Shown piece after piece: positions 16,662 through 25,197 of a stretch of 64,000 nucleotides of DNA. The first letter of the stretch is position 1; each line of letters opens with the position of its first letter. The position numbers and the translations under genes were made by a program. The notes beneath the pieces are model-generated. The model made no database searches, was not told the origin of the DNA, and saw only the letters and a program-made list of their open reading frames with translations. This DNA is from Anaerosoma tenue (GTDB lineage: Bacteria > Actinomycetota > Coriobacteriia > Anaerosomatales > Anaerosomataceae), in assembly GCF_023161965.1 (NCBI RefSeq), contig NZ_JALNTY010000001.1, positions 62,001-126,000 of the forward strand, written 5' to 3'.

Positions 16662-18167
16662 ATGCATATCATCATCATCGGTGGCGGGATCGCGGGCCTT
16701 GGCGCCGCGTACAAGATCAGGCGGGCGGCCGAAGCCGGGCACGAGGTGACGTTCACCCTCGTCGAGCGTGACGATCGGATCGGCGGCAAGATCTTCACCG
16801 ACATCGCGGAGGACTCCGACGGGGGTCGCTACATCGCCGATGGCGGGTCCGACTCGTTCCTGACCGACAAGACCGCCGTGCATCGCGTGGCGAAGCTCCT
16901 CGGCGTGTTCGATCACGAGGTAGGGACGGTCGAGGAGACCAAGAAGACCTTCATCGTGAAGGACGGCAGGCTCGTGGAGATGCCCGATGGCATGATGATG
17001 TTCGCTCCCACCAAGCTCATCCCGCTCGCCACCACGTCGCTCTACTCGTGGCCCGCCAAGTTCCGCATGGCGCTCGACTGGTTCCTGCCCCGCAAGGTCC
17101 GCTGGGCGGACGGCGAGACCGCCGCGGACCACGACGAGACGCTCGAGAGCTTCGTGGTCCGGCGTCTCGGCAGGGAGGCGCTCGACCGGCTTGCCGAGCC
17201 GCTCGCGGCGGGCGTGAACGGCGATGAGCCGTCGGAGATGTCGGTGGCGGCGAGATACCCGATGCTGCTCGACATGGAGCAGAAGCACGGCTCGCTGATC
17301 CGGGGCTTCCTCGCCCAGCGCAAGAAGGTCGAGGAGATGCGCAAGAAGTATCCGCCGAAGCCCGGGCAGAGGCGCCGCACCATGTTCTCCTCGTTCCACG
17401 ACGGACTGCAGTTCATCTGCGACAGGATGGCGGATGCTGCGGGCCGCGAACATATCCGCACCGGGGTAGGTGCCGCCGCCATCGCTCAGGATGGCGACGG
17501 CTGGTCCGTGACGCTGAGCTCCGGCGAGACGCTCCGGGGTGACGCGGTGATCATGGCCACGGAGGTCTGGGCCGCGGCGGGACTCACCCGGCCGGTGGAT
17601 GGCTCGCTGGCGGACCTTCTCGAGACCATCCCGTGCTCCTCGTCGGCCACCGCGATCCTCGCCTTCGACAGGTCGGACTGTCCGTTCGATCTCAGCTGGC
17701 ACGGCATCCTCTCGCCGATGGTGGAGCGGCGACCCCTCACTGGTGTGAGCCTCATGAGCTCGAAGTGGCCGGATCGCGCGCCGGAGGACAGGGTGCTCTT
17801 CCGGGGCTTCCTCGGAGGACCGCGTGATGAGGCGGTGCTCGAGGCGAGCGATGAGGATCTGCTCGAGCTCGCGCGCACGCAGATGGTGGCACTCCTCGGC
17901 ATCAAGGCGGATGCCCGGCCGCGCTACGCCAAGCTGTTCCGGTGGGAGAAGGGCATGCCGCAGTACACGCTCGATCACCTCAAGCGTGTGGACGAGATCG
18001 AGCGGCTCGAGTGCGGAGTGCGTGGGTTCGCGCTTGCCGGAAACGCGTACAGGGGCGTAGGCGTGCCCAACGCGCTTGAGAGCGGTGAGCGCGCCGTTTC
18101 CAAGGTGCTCGGCGAGGCGGGCATCGCACTCGAGGAGGACGCGGTCGAGGAGAAGCGGGTCTACTAG
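16662..18167 (+). CDS. hemY: Protoporphyrinogen/coproporphyrinogen oxidase, first of a tandem pair
   Basis: 501 aa, ATG, with GAAGGAG about 12 nt upstream. FAD-binding starts at once with MHIIIIGGGIAGLGAAYKIR (GxGxxG) and the Glu-containing VERDDRIGGKI. The C-terminal dinucleotide motif GFALAGNAYRGVGVPNALES closes the FAD site. The mid-domain has TTSLYSWPAKFRMALDWFLP, typical of HemY/CgoX oxidases. It should oxidise copro- or protoporphyrinogen with O2 or another acceptor at the membrane face. The next gene is a close paralogue with the same domain order, suggesting local duplication and divergence. Confidence 0.92.
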   Translation: MHIIIIGGGIAGLGAAYKIRRAAEAGHEVTFTLVERDDRIGGKIFTDIAEDSDGGRYIADGGSDSFLTDKTAVHRVAKLLGVFDHEVGTVEETKKTFIVKDGRLVEMPDGMMMFAPTKLIPLATTSLYSWPAKFRMALDWFLPRKVRWADGETAADHDETLESFVVRRLGREALDRLAEPLAAGVNGDEPSEMSVAARYPMLLDMEQKHGSLIRGFLAQRKKVEEMRKKYPPKPGQRRRTMFSSFHDGLQFICDRMADAAGREHIRTGVGAAAIAQDGDGWSVTLSSGETLRGDAVIMATEVWAAAGLTRPVDGSLADLLETIPCSSSATAILAFDRSDCPFDLSWHGILSPMVERRPLTGVSLMSSKWPDRAPEDRVLFRGFLGGPRDEAVLEASDEDLLELARTQMVALLGIKADARPRYAKLFRWEKGMPQYTLDHLKRVDEIERLECGVRGFALAGNAYRGVGVPNALESGERAVSKVLGEAGIALEEDAVEEKRVY

Positions 18168-18175
18168 CACACGAA

Positions 18176-18203
18176 GCGCACCCGTGCGCTCCTCGGGGTG
18201 CGC
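18176..18203 (+). other. Hairpin between the two oxidase genes
   Basis: GCGCACCC (18176-18183) pairs with GGGTGCGC (18196-18203). A competing smaller hairpin GCGCAC/GTGCGC spans 18176-18189. It lies just before the second start and could tune its translation. Confidence 0.35.
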
Positions 18204-18224
18204 ATGTTACGAAAGGCGGGTCTC

Positions 18225-19733
18225 TTGAAGAGGATCATCATCATCGGCGGTGGAGCGGCAGGACTCGGCGCCGCCTACAAGGTGCGTCGGGCTGCCGAAG
18301 CCGGGCACGATGTCGACTGCGTCGTGATCGAGAAGGAAGAGCGTGTAGGCGGGAAGCTCGTCACCGACATCCTGGAAGATCCCGAGGGCGGGCAGTACGT
18401 CGTTGACGGCGGGAGCGACGCTTTCGTGTCGACCAAGCCGGCTGTCGGACGGATCGCGCGGATGCTCGGCATCGCCGAGGAGATGGTGCCCGCTCGCGAG
18501 GAGAACAAGAAGACGCTCATCGTGAAGGGCAAGCGTCTGGTCGAGCTCCCTGACGGCATCATGATGTTCGCGCCCACCAAGCTGCTGCCACTCGCCACCA
18601 CGTCTCTGTACTCGTGGCCCGGCAAGTTCCGCATGGCGCTGGACTGGTTCCTGCCGCGCAAGGAGCATTGGGCCGAAGGTGAGAGCGCGCAGGACCACGA
18701 CGAGACGCTTGAGGCGTTCGTGGTCCGGCGCATGGGTCGTGAGGCGCTGGACCGAGTGGCCGAACCGCTCGTGGGCGGCGTGCACGCGTCCGATCCCACC
18801 CAGATGTCGTTGGCGGCGACGTTCCCCAACTTCCTTGAGATGGAGCAGGAGTTCGGCTCGGTGATCCGCGGATTCCTCAATGAGCGCAAGAAGCGCGAGG
18901 AGATGCGCAAGAAGTACCCGCCGAAGCCCGGCGGCAAGCCCTGGGCGTTCTTCAACACCTTCCATCGCGGCATGCGGGACCTTACCGACGGGATGGCCGA
19001 CGCCGTGGGCCGCGAGCGCATCAAGACCGGCGTCGCGGCAACCATCATCGAGCGGGCAGGCGACGGGTGGAAGGTCACGTTGGACAGTGGGGAGGTCGTG
19101 GAGGGCGATGCGCTGGTCGTGGCGACCGAGGCCTGGGCGGCGACCCGGCTCATGCGCGACGTGGATGCAGCGATCTCCGACCTGCTGGCGTCGATCCCGT
19201 GTTCGTCCTCGGCCACCGTCTCGCTCGCGTTCCGCGAAGAGGACTGCCCCTTCGACACCCGGTGGTTCGGCATCCTCTCGCCGATGGTCGAGGACCGTCC
19301 GATCCTGGCGGTCACGTTGTCGTCCTCCAAGTGGCCGGATCGCGCACCGTCCGGGAGGGTGCTGCTCCGTGGCTTCATCGGAGGGCCCGGGAACCAGCAT
19401 CTGCTCGAGGCCACCGATGACGAGCTGGTGGAGACCATCCGCACGCAACTCGTTGAGCTGCTCGGCGTGCGTGCCGATGCGCAGCCGCTGATCGCCAAGG
19501 TCTATCGCTGGACCGGAGGCATGCCGCAGTACACGCTCGGCCATCTCGACCGCGTGGACGAGATCGAGCGGCGTAGCGCATCGGTACCAGGGCTCGCCCT
19601 CGCGGGCGGCGCCTTCCGCGGCGTAGGCATCCCCAACTGCATCGAAAGCGGGGAGCGGGCGGTCACCAAAGTGCTGACGGATCTGGGCCTGGAGTATGAC
19701 GAACCGAAGGAGACGCGCCGCGGACCGCGCTAG
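18225..19733 (+). CDS. hemY: Protoporphyrinogen/coproporphyrinogen oxidase, second of a tandem pair
   Basis: 502 aa from the TTG at 18225. This start aligns with the paralogue (MKRIIIIGGGAAGLGAAYKV), and a GAAAGGCGGG ribosome site lies just before it. In-frame GTG 18198 and ATG 18204 are alternatives. It carries the same FAD motif, the same SLYSWPGKFRMALDWFLPRK core and a C-terminal GLALAGGAFRGVGIPNCIES. Long blocks are identical to the upstream copy, while the loop after residue 195 differs. Its TAG shares the tetramer CTAG with the stop of the convergent inositol-phosphatase gene. Whether both copies act on the same substrate is unknown. Confidence 0.92.
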   Translation: MKRIIIIGGGAAGLGAAYKVRRAAEAGHDVDCVVIEKEERVGGKLVTDILEDPEGGQYVVDGGSDAFVSTKPAVGRIARMLGIAEEMVPAREENKKTLIVKGKRLVELPDGIMMFAPTKLLPLATTSLYSWPGKFRMALDWFLPRKEHWAEGESAQDHDETLEAFVVRRMGREALDRVAEPLVGGVHASDPTQMSLAATFPNFLEMEQEFGSVIRGFLNERKKREEMRKKYPPKPGGKPWAFFNTFHRGMRDLTDGMADAVGRERIKTGVAATIIERAGDGWKVTLDSGEVVEGDALVVATEAWAATRLMRDVDAAISDLLASIPCSSSATVSLAFREEDCPFDTRWFGILSPMVEDRPILAVTLSSSKWPDRAPSGRVLLRGFIGGPGNQHLLEATDDELVETIRTQLVELLGVRADAQPLIAKVYRWTGGMPQYTLGHLDRVDEIERRSASVPGLALAGGAFRGVGIPNCIESGERAVTKVLTDLGLEYDEPKETRRGPR

Positions 19734-20539
19734 GCGGTGTCCGCGTCCATGATGAGGCCGAGCAGGACCTCGTGGAGCGCAGGGTTGGCCGCCACCACGC
19801 AGCTGGTCTGAACCGACCAGGGGGATCCCTCGAGGTCGGTCACGCGACCACCCGCCTCGGCGACGATCAGGACGCCGGCCGCCATGTCCCAGGGCTTGAG
19901 CCCTGTCTCCCAGAAGCCGTCCACACGCCCGATGGCCACGTTGGCGAGGTCTATAGCGGCCGAGCCGTCGCGCCGCACGTCGTGCGACGGGCGCATGACC
20001 CGCTCGAAGATCCGGAGCTGCCGGTCAAGCGGCTCTCCTCTGTCGTACGGGAACCCGGTGGCGATGAGCGCCTCGGACATCCGCGATGCGCCCGTGCAGG
20101 TGAGCGGCCTGCCGTCGAGCGAAGCGCCGGCGTCAGCGGCGGCAGACGCCATCTCTCCCGCGGGGACGTTGAAGACCGCTCCGGCGACCGGAAGGCCCGA
20201 GCGGAGGCACGCCACGCTCACCGAGTAGCACGGGTAGCTGTGGACGAACGAGGTTGTGCCGTCGAGCGGATCGACGACCCAGACCTCGTCATCGCGGAGG
20301 TCCCCCTGGACCACCCCGGCGAGGTCGTAGACCTCCGGCTCCTCCACCACGAAGCGCGCATCCGGCAGGGCATCGGCTATTGACCGTGCCACGGCCACGC
20401 CGGAGGCGATGTCGGCCGCTGTGACCACGTCCGCTGCGCTGCTCTTCGTCCGGAGGCCGGTGATGTGGCCTGCATGTGCGGCAAGAGCGGCGCCGCCGGC
20501 GCGGGCGGCCTCCTCGGCGATCCGGCGTAGGTCGGGCAT
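19730..20539 (-). CDS. Inositol monophosphatase family protein
   Basis: 269 aa, ATG with GAGGAG about 6 nt upstream. Metal-site motifs are present: VVEEPEVYDL (a variant of GEE), DPLDGTTSFVHSYP near residue 95 and KPWDMAAGVLIVAEAGG near 215. It would hydrolyse inositol-1-phosphate or related sugar phosphates (possibly 3'-phosphoadenosine 5'-phosphate) using Mg2+. It is divergent from the transketolase gene across an 84-bp gap that must carry both promoters. It is convergent with the oxidase gene. Confidence 0.9.
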   Translation of the reverse strand: MPDLRRIAEEAARAGGAALAAHAGHITGLRTKSSAADVVTAADIASGVAVARSIADALPDARFVVEEPEVYDLAGVVQGDLRDDEVWVVDPLDGTTSFVHSYPCYSVSVACLRSGLPVAGAVFNVPAGEMASAAADAGASLDGRPLTCTGASRMSEALIATGFPYDRGEPLDRQLRIFERVMRPSHDVRRDGSAAIDLANVAIGRVDGFWETGLKPWDMAAGVLIVAEAGGRVTDLEGSPWSVQTSCVVAANPALHEVLLGLIMDADTA

Positions 20540-20623
20540 GTGGGCTCCTCGGGTATGGGTTCGGGTATCCTCAAGTGTAATGGTTGGCAGCGCGCATGCG
20601 CGGGTCTGTCGGGAGGAGGCGCC

Positions 20624-22540
20624 ATGGTGGAGCGTGGGTTCGCCGAGCCGTCGCTGGATGAGGATACGATCCGCGACATGGAGGCGCGTGCTCGCAGGCT
20701 GAGGGGCGCGATCCTCACGATGACCTCGCTTGCCGGATCCGGTCACCCCGGCGGGTCGATGTCGTCGCTCGAGATCTACCTCACACTCACGCACTTCGCC
20801 GCGATAGACCCTGCGCATCCCCGGGCCGACGGACGCGACCGCATCGTCATCAGCCACGGGCATACGTCACCCGGCGTCTACTGCGCCCTCGCCGACGCGG
20901 GGTTCTTCGACCTGGAGGACGCCGTTGCGCACTTCCGTCAGGCCGGCAGCGTTTTCGAGGGGCACGTGGAGCGTTCCGTTCCGGGCGTGGAGTGGGGCAC
21001 GGGAAACCTGGGACAGGGGCTCTCGGCCGGCGTGGGATTCGCGCTCGCTTCGCGGATCGCGGGCCATGCGAGCCGGACCTTCGTGGTGATGAGCGATGGC
21101 GAACAACACAAAGGGCAGGTGGCCGAGGCCCGTCGCCTGGCGGTCAAGGAGGGCCTGGTCGACCTGACGGTGCTGGTCGACTGCAACGGTATACAGATCT
21201 CCGGCCACACGGAGGACGTCATGCCGGTCAACATCGGCGGTGGTTTCGCCGCCGACGGCTGGCGTGTCATCGAGATCGACGGTCACGATCTCGGCGCGGT
21301 GTACGAGGCGATCGCCGAGGCGGTGGCCGATCGGGAGCGACCGGTGGCCATCGTCGCCCGGACGGTCATCGGCAAGGGGGTCTCCTTCATGGAGGGGGAC
21401 CACGAGTTCCACGGACGCGGGCTCACGGCCGAAGAGTACGAGCGGGCCCTGCAGGAGCTTGGTGTCGAGTCCACGATCGAGACCGCCCGTCGGCGACGGG
21501 GCGGTATGACGCTCACACCGGCGTTGCACCACGTGCGTGAGCCGCTGGACCTCGATGTGGGCGTGCCGCGCACGTACACGCGTGAGACACGTACGGACAA
21601 CCGCTCGGCGTGGGGCTCGGCGCTGGTCGATCTGGCCGAGGCCAACCCGGATATGCCGATGGCAGTGTTCGACTGCGATCTCGCCGCAAGCGTGAAGACC
21701 GGAGGGTTCTCCGATGTGCGTCCTGGGGGATTCGTACAGGCAGGCGTGGGCGAGCACAACGCCGCCACGGCCGCCGGCGCGCTCTCGACCACAGGTGTGC
21801 TTACGTTCCTTTCCGACTTCGGTGTGTTCGGTGTGGACGAGGTATACAACCAGCAGCGGCTCAACGACATCAACGAGGCGTCTCTGAAGCTCGTTGTGAC
21901 GCACTGCGGTCTCGACGTGGGGGAGGACGGGAAGACCCACCAGTGCCTCGATTACGTTGGCGCGTTCCGCAACCTCTTCGGGTGGCGCGTGATCGTGCCC
22001 GCAGACCCGAATCAGACCGATCGGGCGATCCGGGAGGCGGCGAGGATGCCCGGATGCGTCGCGGTCGCGATGGGCCGATCCAAGCTCCCGGTGATCCTGG
22101 ACGTCGCCGATCGCCCGCTCTTCGGTGACGGGTACGCGTTCGAGTACGGGGTCGCCACCTGGGCGAGACAGGGTGACGACGGCGTCATCATGACGATGGG
22201 GGCCGTGGCCGGGAGCGCGGTGGAGGCGGCCGACGAGCTCGCCCGAGAGGGTCTCTCGGTGGGTGTGTGCATCGTCTCCTCGCCGCTCGATCTGGACGAC
22301 GGGGCCATGGAGCTTGCGACTCGTGCCCCCTGGCTTCTCGTGGCCGAGGACCACGGCTGGCGGACCGGCCTATGGGCCTCCGTGGCCGAGTGGACTGCGC
22401 TCCACGCAAGCGTGGCGAGCCCGGTCCCGCATGGCGTTGAGGGCTACCAGAGCTCGGGCGCCGCAGAGGCGCTGCTCGCCCGGGCGGGCCTGGATGTCGC
22501 AGGCATAGCCGGGCGCGTCCGTGAGCTGGCGGGCAGGTAG
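20624..22540 (+). CDS. tkt: Transketolase family protein (single-chain)
   Basis: 638 aa from the ATG at 20624, chosen for GGAGGAGG 4-5 nt upstream (an earlier in-frame start lies in the promoter gap). Residues about 20-285 are the thiamine-diphosphate domain: SGHPGGSMSSLEI, HGHTSPGVYCAL, then SDGEQHKGQVAEA with DCNGIQISG. Residues about 320-500 are the pyrimidine domain (GVGEHNAATAAGALSTTG, FLSDFGVFGVDEVYNQQRL), followed by the C-terminal domain. Details resemble the split archaeal-type two-subunit enzymes joined into one chain rather than classical TktA. It transfers C2 units in the pentose phosphate pathway. Exact substrate preference is unproven. Confidence 0.88.
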   Translation: MVERGFAEPSLDEDTIRDMEARARRLRGAILTMTSLAGSGHPGGSMSSLEIYLTLTHFAAIDPAHPRADGRDRIVISHGHTSPGVYCALADAGFFDLEDAVAHFRQAGSVFEGHVERSVPGVEWGTGNLGQGLSAGVGFALASRIAGHASRTFVVMSDGEQHKGQVAEARRLAVKEGLVDLTVLVDCNGIQISGHTEDVMPVNIGGGFAADGWRVIEIDGHDLGAVYEAIAEAVADRERPVAIVARTVIGKGVSFMEGDHEFHGRGLTAEEYERALQELGVESTIETARRRRGGMTLTPALHHVREPLDLDVGVPRTYTRETRTDNRSAWGSALVDLAEANPDMPMAVFDCDLAASVKTGGFSDVRPGGFVQAGVGEHNAATAAGALSTTGVLTFLSDFGVFGVDEVYNQQRLNDINEASLKLVVTHCGLDVGEDGKTHQCLDYVGAFRNLFGWRVIVPADPNQTDRAIREAARMPGCVAVAMGRSKLPVILDVADRPLFGDGYAFEYGVATWARQGDDGVIMTMGAVAGSAVEAADELAREGLSVGVCIVSSPLDLDDGAMELATRAPWLLVAEDHGWRTGLWASVAEWTALHASVASPVPHGVEGYQSSGAAEALLARAGLDVAGIAGRVRELAGR

Positions 22541-22549
22541 TGCGGTACG

Positions 22550-22564
22550 GCCCGGCGTCCGGGC
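22550..22564 (+). terminator. Short GC hairpin after the transketolase gene
   Basis: GCCCGG / CCGGGC with a 3-nt loop, about 10 nt past the stop and without a T-tract. It is a weak terminator candidate ahead of the two-component operon. Confidence 0.35.
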
Positions 22565-22618
22565 GTTCACAGGTTCTTCATGCCGGGTGGATAGACTCCG
22601 TACCGGAGGTGGCGAGCG

Positions 22619-23305
22619 GTGTCCCGTGAAGTGCTGGTGGTCGATGACAACGACAAGATCGTCGAAGTGCTCACCGCATACCTCGAGCAAGAGGGTTTCG
22701 TCGTGAGGACGGCCTCCGACGGGCCGTCAGCCGTCGCGGAGGTGGAGCGCGCGGTCCCGGATATCGCGCTGCTGGACGTGATGTTGCCCGGCATCGACGG
22801 CATCGAGCTGACCAAGCGCTTCCAGAAGGAGCACGACCTGCCGGTGATCCTCGTCACCGCGAGATCCGATGAGGTCGACCGGTTGATCGGCCTCGAGGTC
22901 GGAGCGGACGACTATGTGTCGAAGCCGTTCAGCCCGCGCGAGGTCGTAGCACGAGTGAAGGCCGTTCTCCGGCGCGCTGAGGGACCGCGCTCGGCTGGCG
23001 AAGCGCTCCGTATCGGTGCGCTCATCATCGACCTGGGTCGGCGATCGGTGAGCGTGGATGGCGTCGTTGCAGACCTCACGCGCACCGAGTTCGACATCCT
23101 TGCGGCGATGGCGGCCCATCCCGGGCGCGTGTACACACGGCTGCAGCTGCTGGAGATAGCCACCGGCGACACGTTCGAGGGTTACGAGCGCACCATCGAC
23201 GCGCACGTGAAGAACATCAGGAAGAAACTCGGCGATGATCCCAGGCGGCCACGTTACGTCCACACCGTGTTCGGCGTCGGGTACAAGGTGGAGGCGCCGG
23301 AATGA
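22619..23305 (+). CDS. OmpR-family response regulator
   Basis: 228 aa, GTG start with CGGAGG 9 nt before it. The receiver domain (residues 1-120) has the acidic pair Asp9/Asp10, phospho-acceptor Asp53 in LLDVMLPG, Thr in VTARSDE and Lys in SKPFSPRE. The winged-helix DNA-binding domain (about 130-228) shows LTRTEFDILAAMAAHPGRVY and VHTVFGVGYKVEAPE. Its TGA overlaps the ATG of the histidine kinase gene, a classic coupled two-component pair. The target genes are not shown. The neighbouring hydrogenase operon is one candidate by proximity only. Confidence 0.95.
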   Translation: MSREVLVVDDNDKIVEVLTAYLEQEGFVVRTASDGPSAVAEVERAVPDIALLDVMLPGIDGIELTKRFQKEHDLPVILVTARSDEVDRLIGLEVGADDYVSKPFSPREVVARVKAVLRRAEGPRSAGEALRIGALIIDLGRRSVSVDGVVADLTRTEFDILAAMAAHPGRVYTRLQLLEIATGDTFEGYERTIDAHVKNIRKKLGDDPRRPRYVHTVFGVGYKVEAPE

Positions 23306-24435
23306 AGCGTTCGAGCCTCATCGTACAGGTCTTTCTCGCGATCCTTGCCGTGTCGCTCGCGGCGGTGCTCGCCTCCGGGCTTGTCACCCGCGGCACGCTG
23401 TCCGGCGCCTTCGAGCGGTATCTGTCGGGCGGTATGGGTCCGATGATGGGTCCCGGCAGCGGCATGGGACGCCAGGTGTTCTTCGGAACGGCCGAGCAGG
23501 CGTTCCTCACCGGCGTCGATCGGGGGATCATCGTCTCCGCGCTGGTGGCGGTCGCGCTGGCCGCTCTAGGCGCGTGGCTGCTTGCGCGCTATCTCGTGCG
23601 TCCGTTGCGAGACCTGACCGCGGCGTCGCGCGCGTTGGCGAAAGGCCGCCTTGAGCATCGGGTCGAGGAGGCCGGGCCCGAGGAGGTGGCCGGTCTCGCT
23701 TCCGCCTTCAACGAGATGGCCGACTCGCTCTCGGAGTCGGAGGAGCTGCGCAGACGGATGGTGAGCGATGTCGCGCACGAGCTTCGCAACCCTATCGCGG
23801 CGCTGCGGGCGCAGATCGAAGGCATCGCCGATGGCGTGCTCGTTGCAGACGACCGGCAGGTCGCCTCGCTCGTGGAGGATGTGGGCACGCTGTCACGGCT
23901 GGTGGACGATCTCCAGGAGCTGTCGGTGGCCGAGGCAGGCCGCTTGCGCTACGACCGTACAGTCATCGACATCCGCGACACCGTACGGACGGCGGTGGAA
24001 CGCGCGGGTGTCATCGCTCCCGCCTCCGTGGCCGTGACGACCCGGGTGCCGGATCAGCTGGTGAGCGTGGACGCTGACGAGTTCCGCATCGGACAGGTGG
24101 TGAGGAACCTGCTCTCCAACGCGTTGCGTCACACCGGCGAAGGGAGCGTGACCGTGAGCGTCGAGCTGGCGGACGGGAGCCGTGCGCGCGTGTCCGTCAC
24201 CGATACCGGCGAAGGCATACCCGCCGACGACCTGGCGCACATCTGGGAGCGCTTCTATCGCGCCGACGCCGCGCGCTCGAAGGGGACGGGCGGCACAGGG
24301 CTGGGACTGGCCATCTCGCGTCGCATCATCGAGGACCACGGCGGCCGCGTGTTCGCGAGCAGCGCCGAGGGGCAGGGGAGCACGATCGGCTTCGAGATCC
24401 CGCTTGCGGCAGGGGCTCCCGCCGAAGGACGCTAG
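23302..24435 (+). CDS. Membrane sensor histidine kinase with Met-rich extracytoplasmic loop
   Basis: 377 aa, ATG overlapping the regulator stop. TM1 covers about residues 8-28 and TM2 about 73-95. The short external loop between them contains the Met/Gly-rich run GGMGPMMGPGSGMG. A HAMP domain (RPLRDLTAASRALAKGRLEH), the phospho-acceptor His159 in DVAHELRNP, the N box NLLSNALRHT and the G boxes DTGEGIP and GTGGTGLGLAIS follow. Met clusters of this kind bind Cu(I) or Ag(I) in other sensors, so metal sensing is a reasonable inference but not shown. Its stop shares CTAG with the convergent hydrogenase protease gene. Confidence 0.93.
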   Translation: MKRSSLIVQVFLAILAVSLAAVLASGLVTRGTLSGAFERYLSGGMGPMMGPGSGMGRQVFFGTAEQAFLTGVDRGIIVSALVAVALAALGAWLLARYLVRPLRDLTAASRALAKGRLEHRVEEAGPEEVAGLASAFNEMADSLSESEELRRRMVSDVAHELRNPIAALRAQIEGIADGVLVADDRQVASLVEDVGTLSRLVDDLQELSVAEAGRLRYDRTVIDIRDTVRTAVERAGVIAPASVAVTTRVPDQLVSVDADEFRIGQVVRNLLSNALRHTGEGSVTVSVELADGSRARVSVTDTGEGIPADDLAHIWERFYRADAARSKGTGGTGLGLAISRRIIEDHGGRVFASSAEGQGSTIGFEIPLAAGAPAEGR

Positions 24436-25049
24436 CTCTGCGCCTCTTCGGTCGGTGGGGTGCCTGCAGCGGCGCGCTCCGCCTGACGACGGGCGATATC
24501 CTCCTTGGCCTCGGCCACTGTGTCCCGGAACGCGTCGTCCGCATCCGGGCCCTCCAGGGGCTGGACCTCCACGCCACGTTCCTCGAGCACGTACAGGACC
24601 GCGGCGACCGCGCGCGGCACCGCCGCTTCCACCGGCTCAGAGAGTCCGATCGTGATCTCGGCAGGGCTCATGTCCTGCACCTGGATGCCGATGCAGTCGG
24701 CCTCGGGCATGAGCCCGATCAGCTTGGCGGCCTCGAGCACGTCCACGAACCGGATGTCATGGAGGGAGTGCATCACCTGGTTGGGGGCGAAGTCTTCAGG
24801 AGCTATCCGTACCACCGTGCCGGGCGGGTGGCCGCTGCCGTCCATGGCGTCCACTACGAGCATGAATTCGACACCCCGGAAGAGGTGCATCATCCCGAGT
24901 CCCATGGTCCCGGCGTCCATGATGCGCACGTCGTCGGGGAACCGGTAGTTCTTCTCGAGGTCCACGGCGACGCGGTTGCCGATGCCTTCGTCGAGCATCA
25001 GGACGTTGCCGATGCCGAGAACGAGGATGCGGGGTTCGATATCAGGCAC
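24432..25049 (-). CDS. Hydrogenase maturation protease
   Basis: 205 aa, HyaD/HybD-type endopeptidase. It has ILVLGIGNVLMLDEGIGNRV with the first Ni-binding acid near residue 20, IMDAGTMGLGMMHLF with the second, and the conserved HSLHDIRFVDVLEAA carrying the third ligand (His). It removes the C-terminal peptide of the NiFe(Se) large subunit after the metal centre is built. The substrate peptide is the roughly 20-residue tail after the CxxH of the neighbouring large subunit, present only if the internal UGA is read through. The protein has a longer acidic C-terminal tail than usual. A 148-bp gap with two hairpins separates it from the cytochrome b gene. Confidence 0.92.
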   Translation of the reverse strand: MPDIEPRILVLGIGNVLMLDEGIGNRVAVDLEKNYRFPDDVRIMDAGTMGLGMMHLFRGVEFMLVVDAMDGSGHPPGTVVRIAPEDFAPNQVMHSLHDIRFVDVLEAAKLIGLMPEADCIGIQVQDMSPAEITIGLSEPVEAAVPRAVAAVLYVLEERGVEVQPLEGPDADDAFRDTVAEAKEDIARRQAERAAAGTPPTEEAQS

Positions 25050-25125
25050 GGTGCTGCTCCCTTTGGGGCGTGACGCCCGTCATGGTCGGCGCGGAGCGAG
25101 ATCCCACGCAGACCTCCGGTCAAGG

Positions 25126-25185
25126 GCCGGGCCCCGAAGCGCTCGGCTCCGGGGCCCGGCTGCCCGTGACGGCGGCGCCGTCACG
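25126..25185 (-). terminator. Two strong hairpins between cytochrome b and protease genes
   Basis: Stem 1 has 11 bp (25126-25136 with 25150-25160, GCCGGGCCCCG arm). Stem 2 has 9 bp (25165-25173 with 25177-25185) and a 3-nt loop. Both are perfect. On the minus-strand transcript they fall between hydrogenase and protease genes without a good U-tract, so partial termination or mRNA processing is likely. Confidence 0.55.
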
Positions 25186-25197
25186 CTGTGGCGGAGA

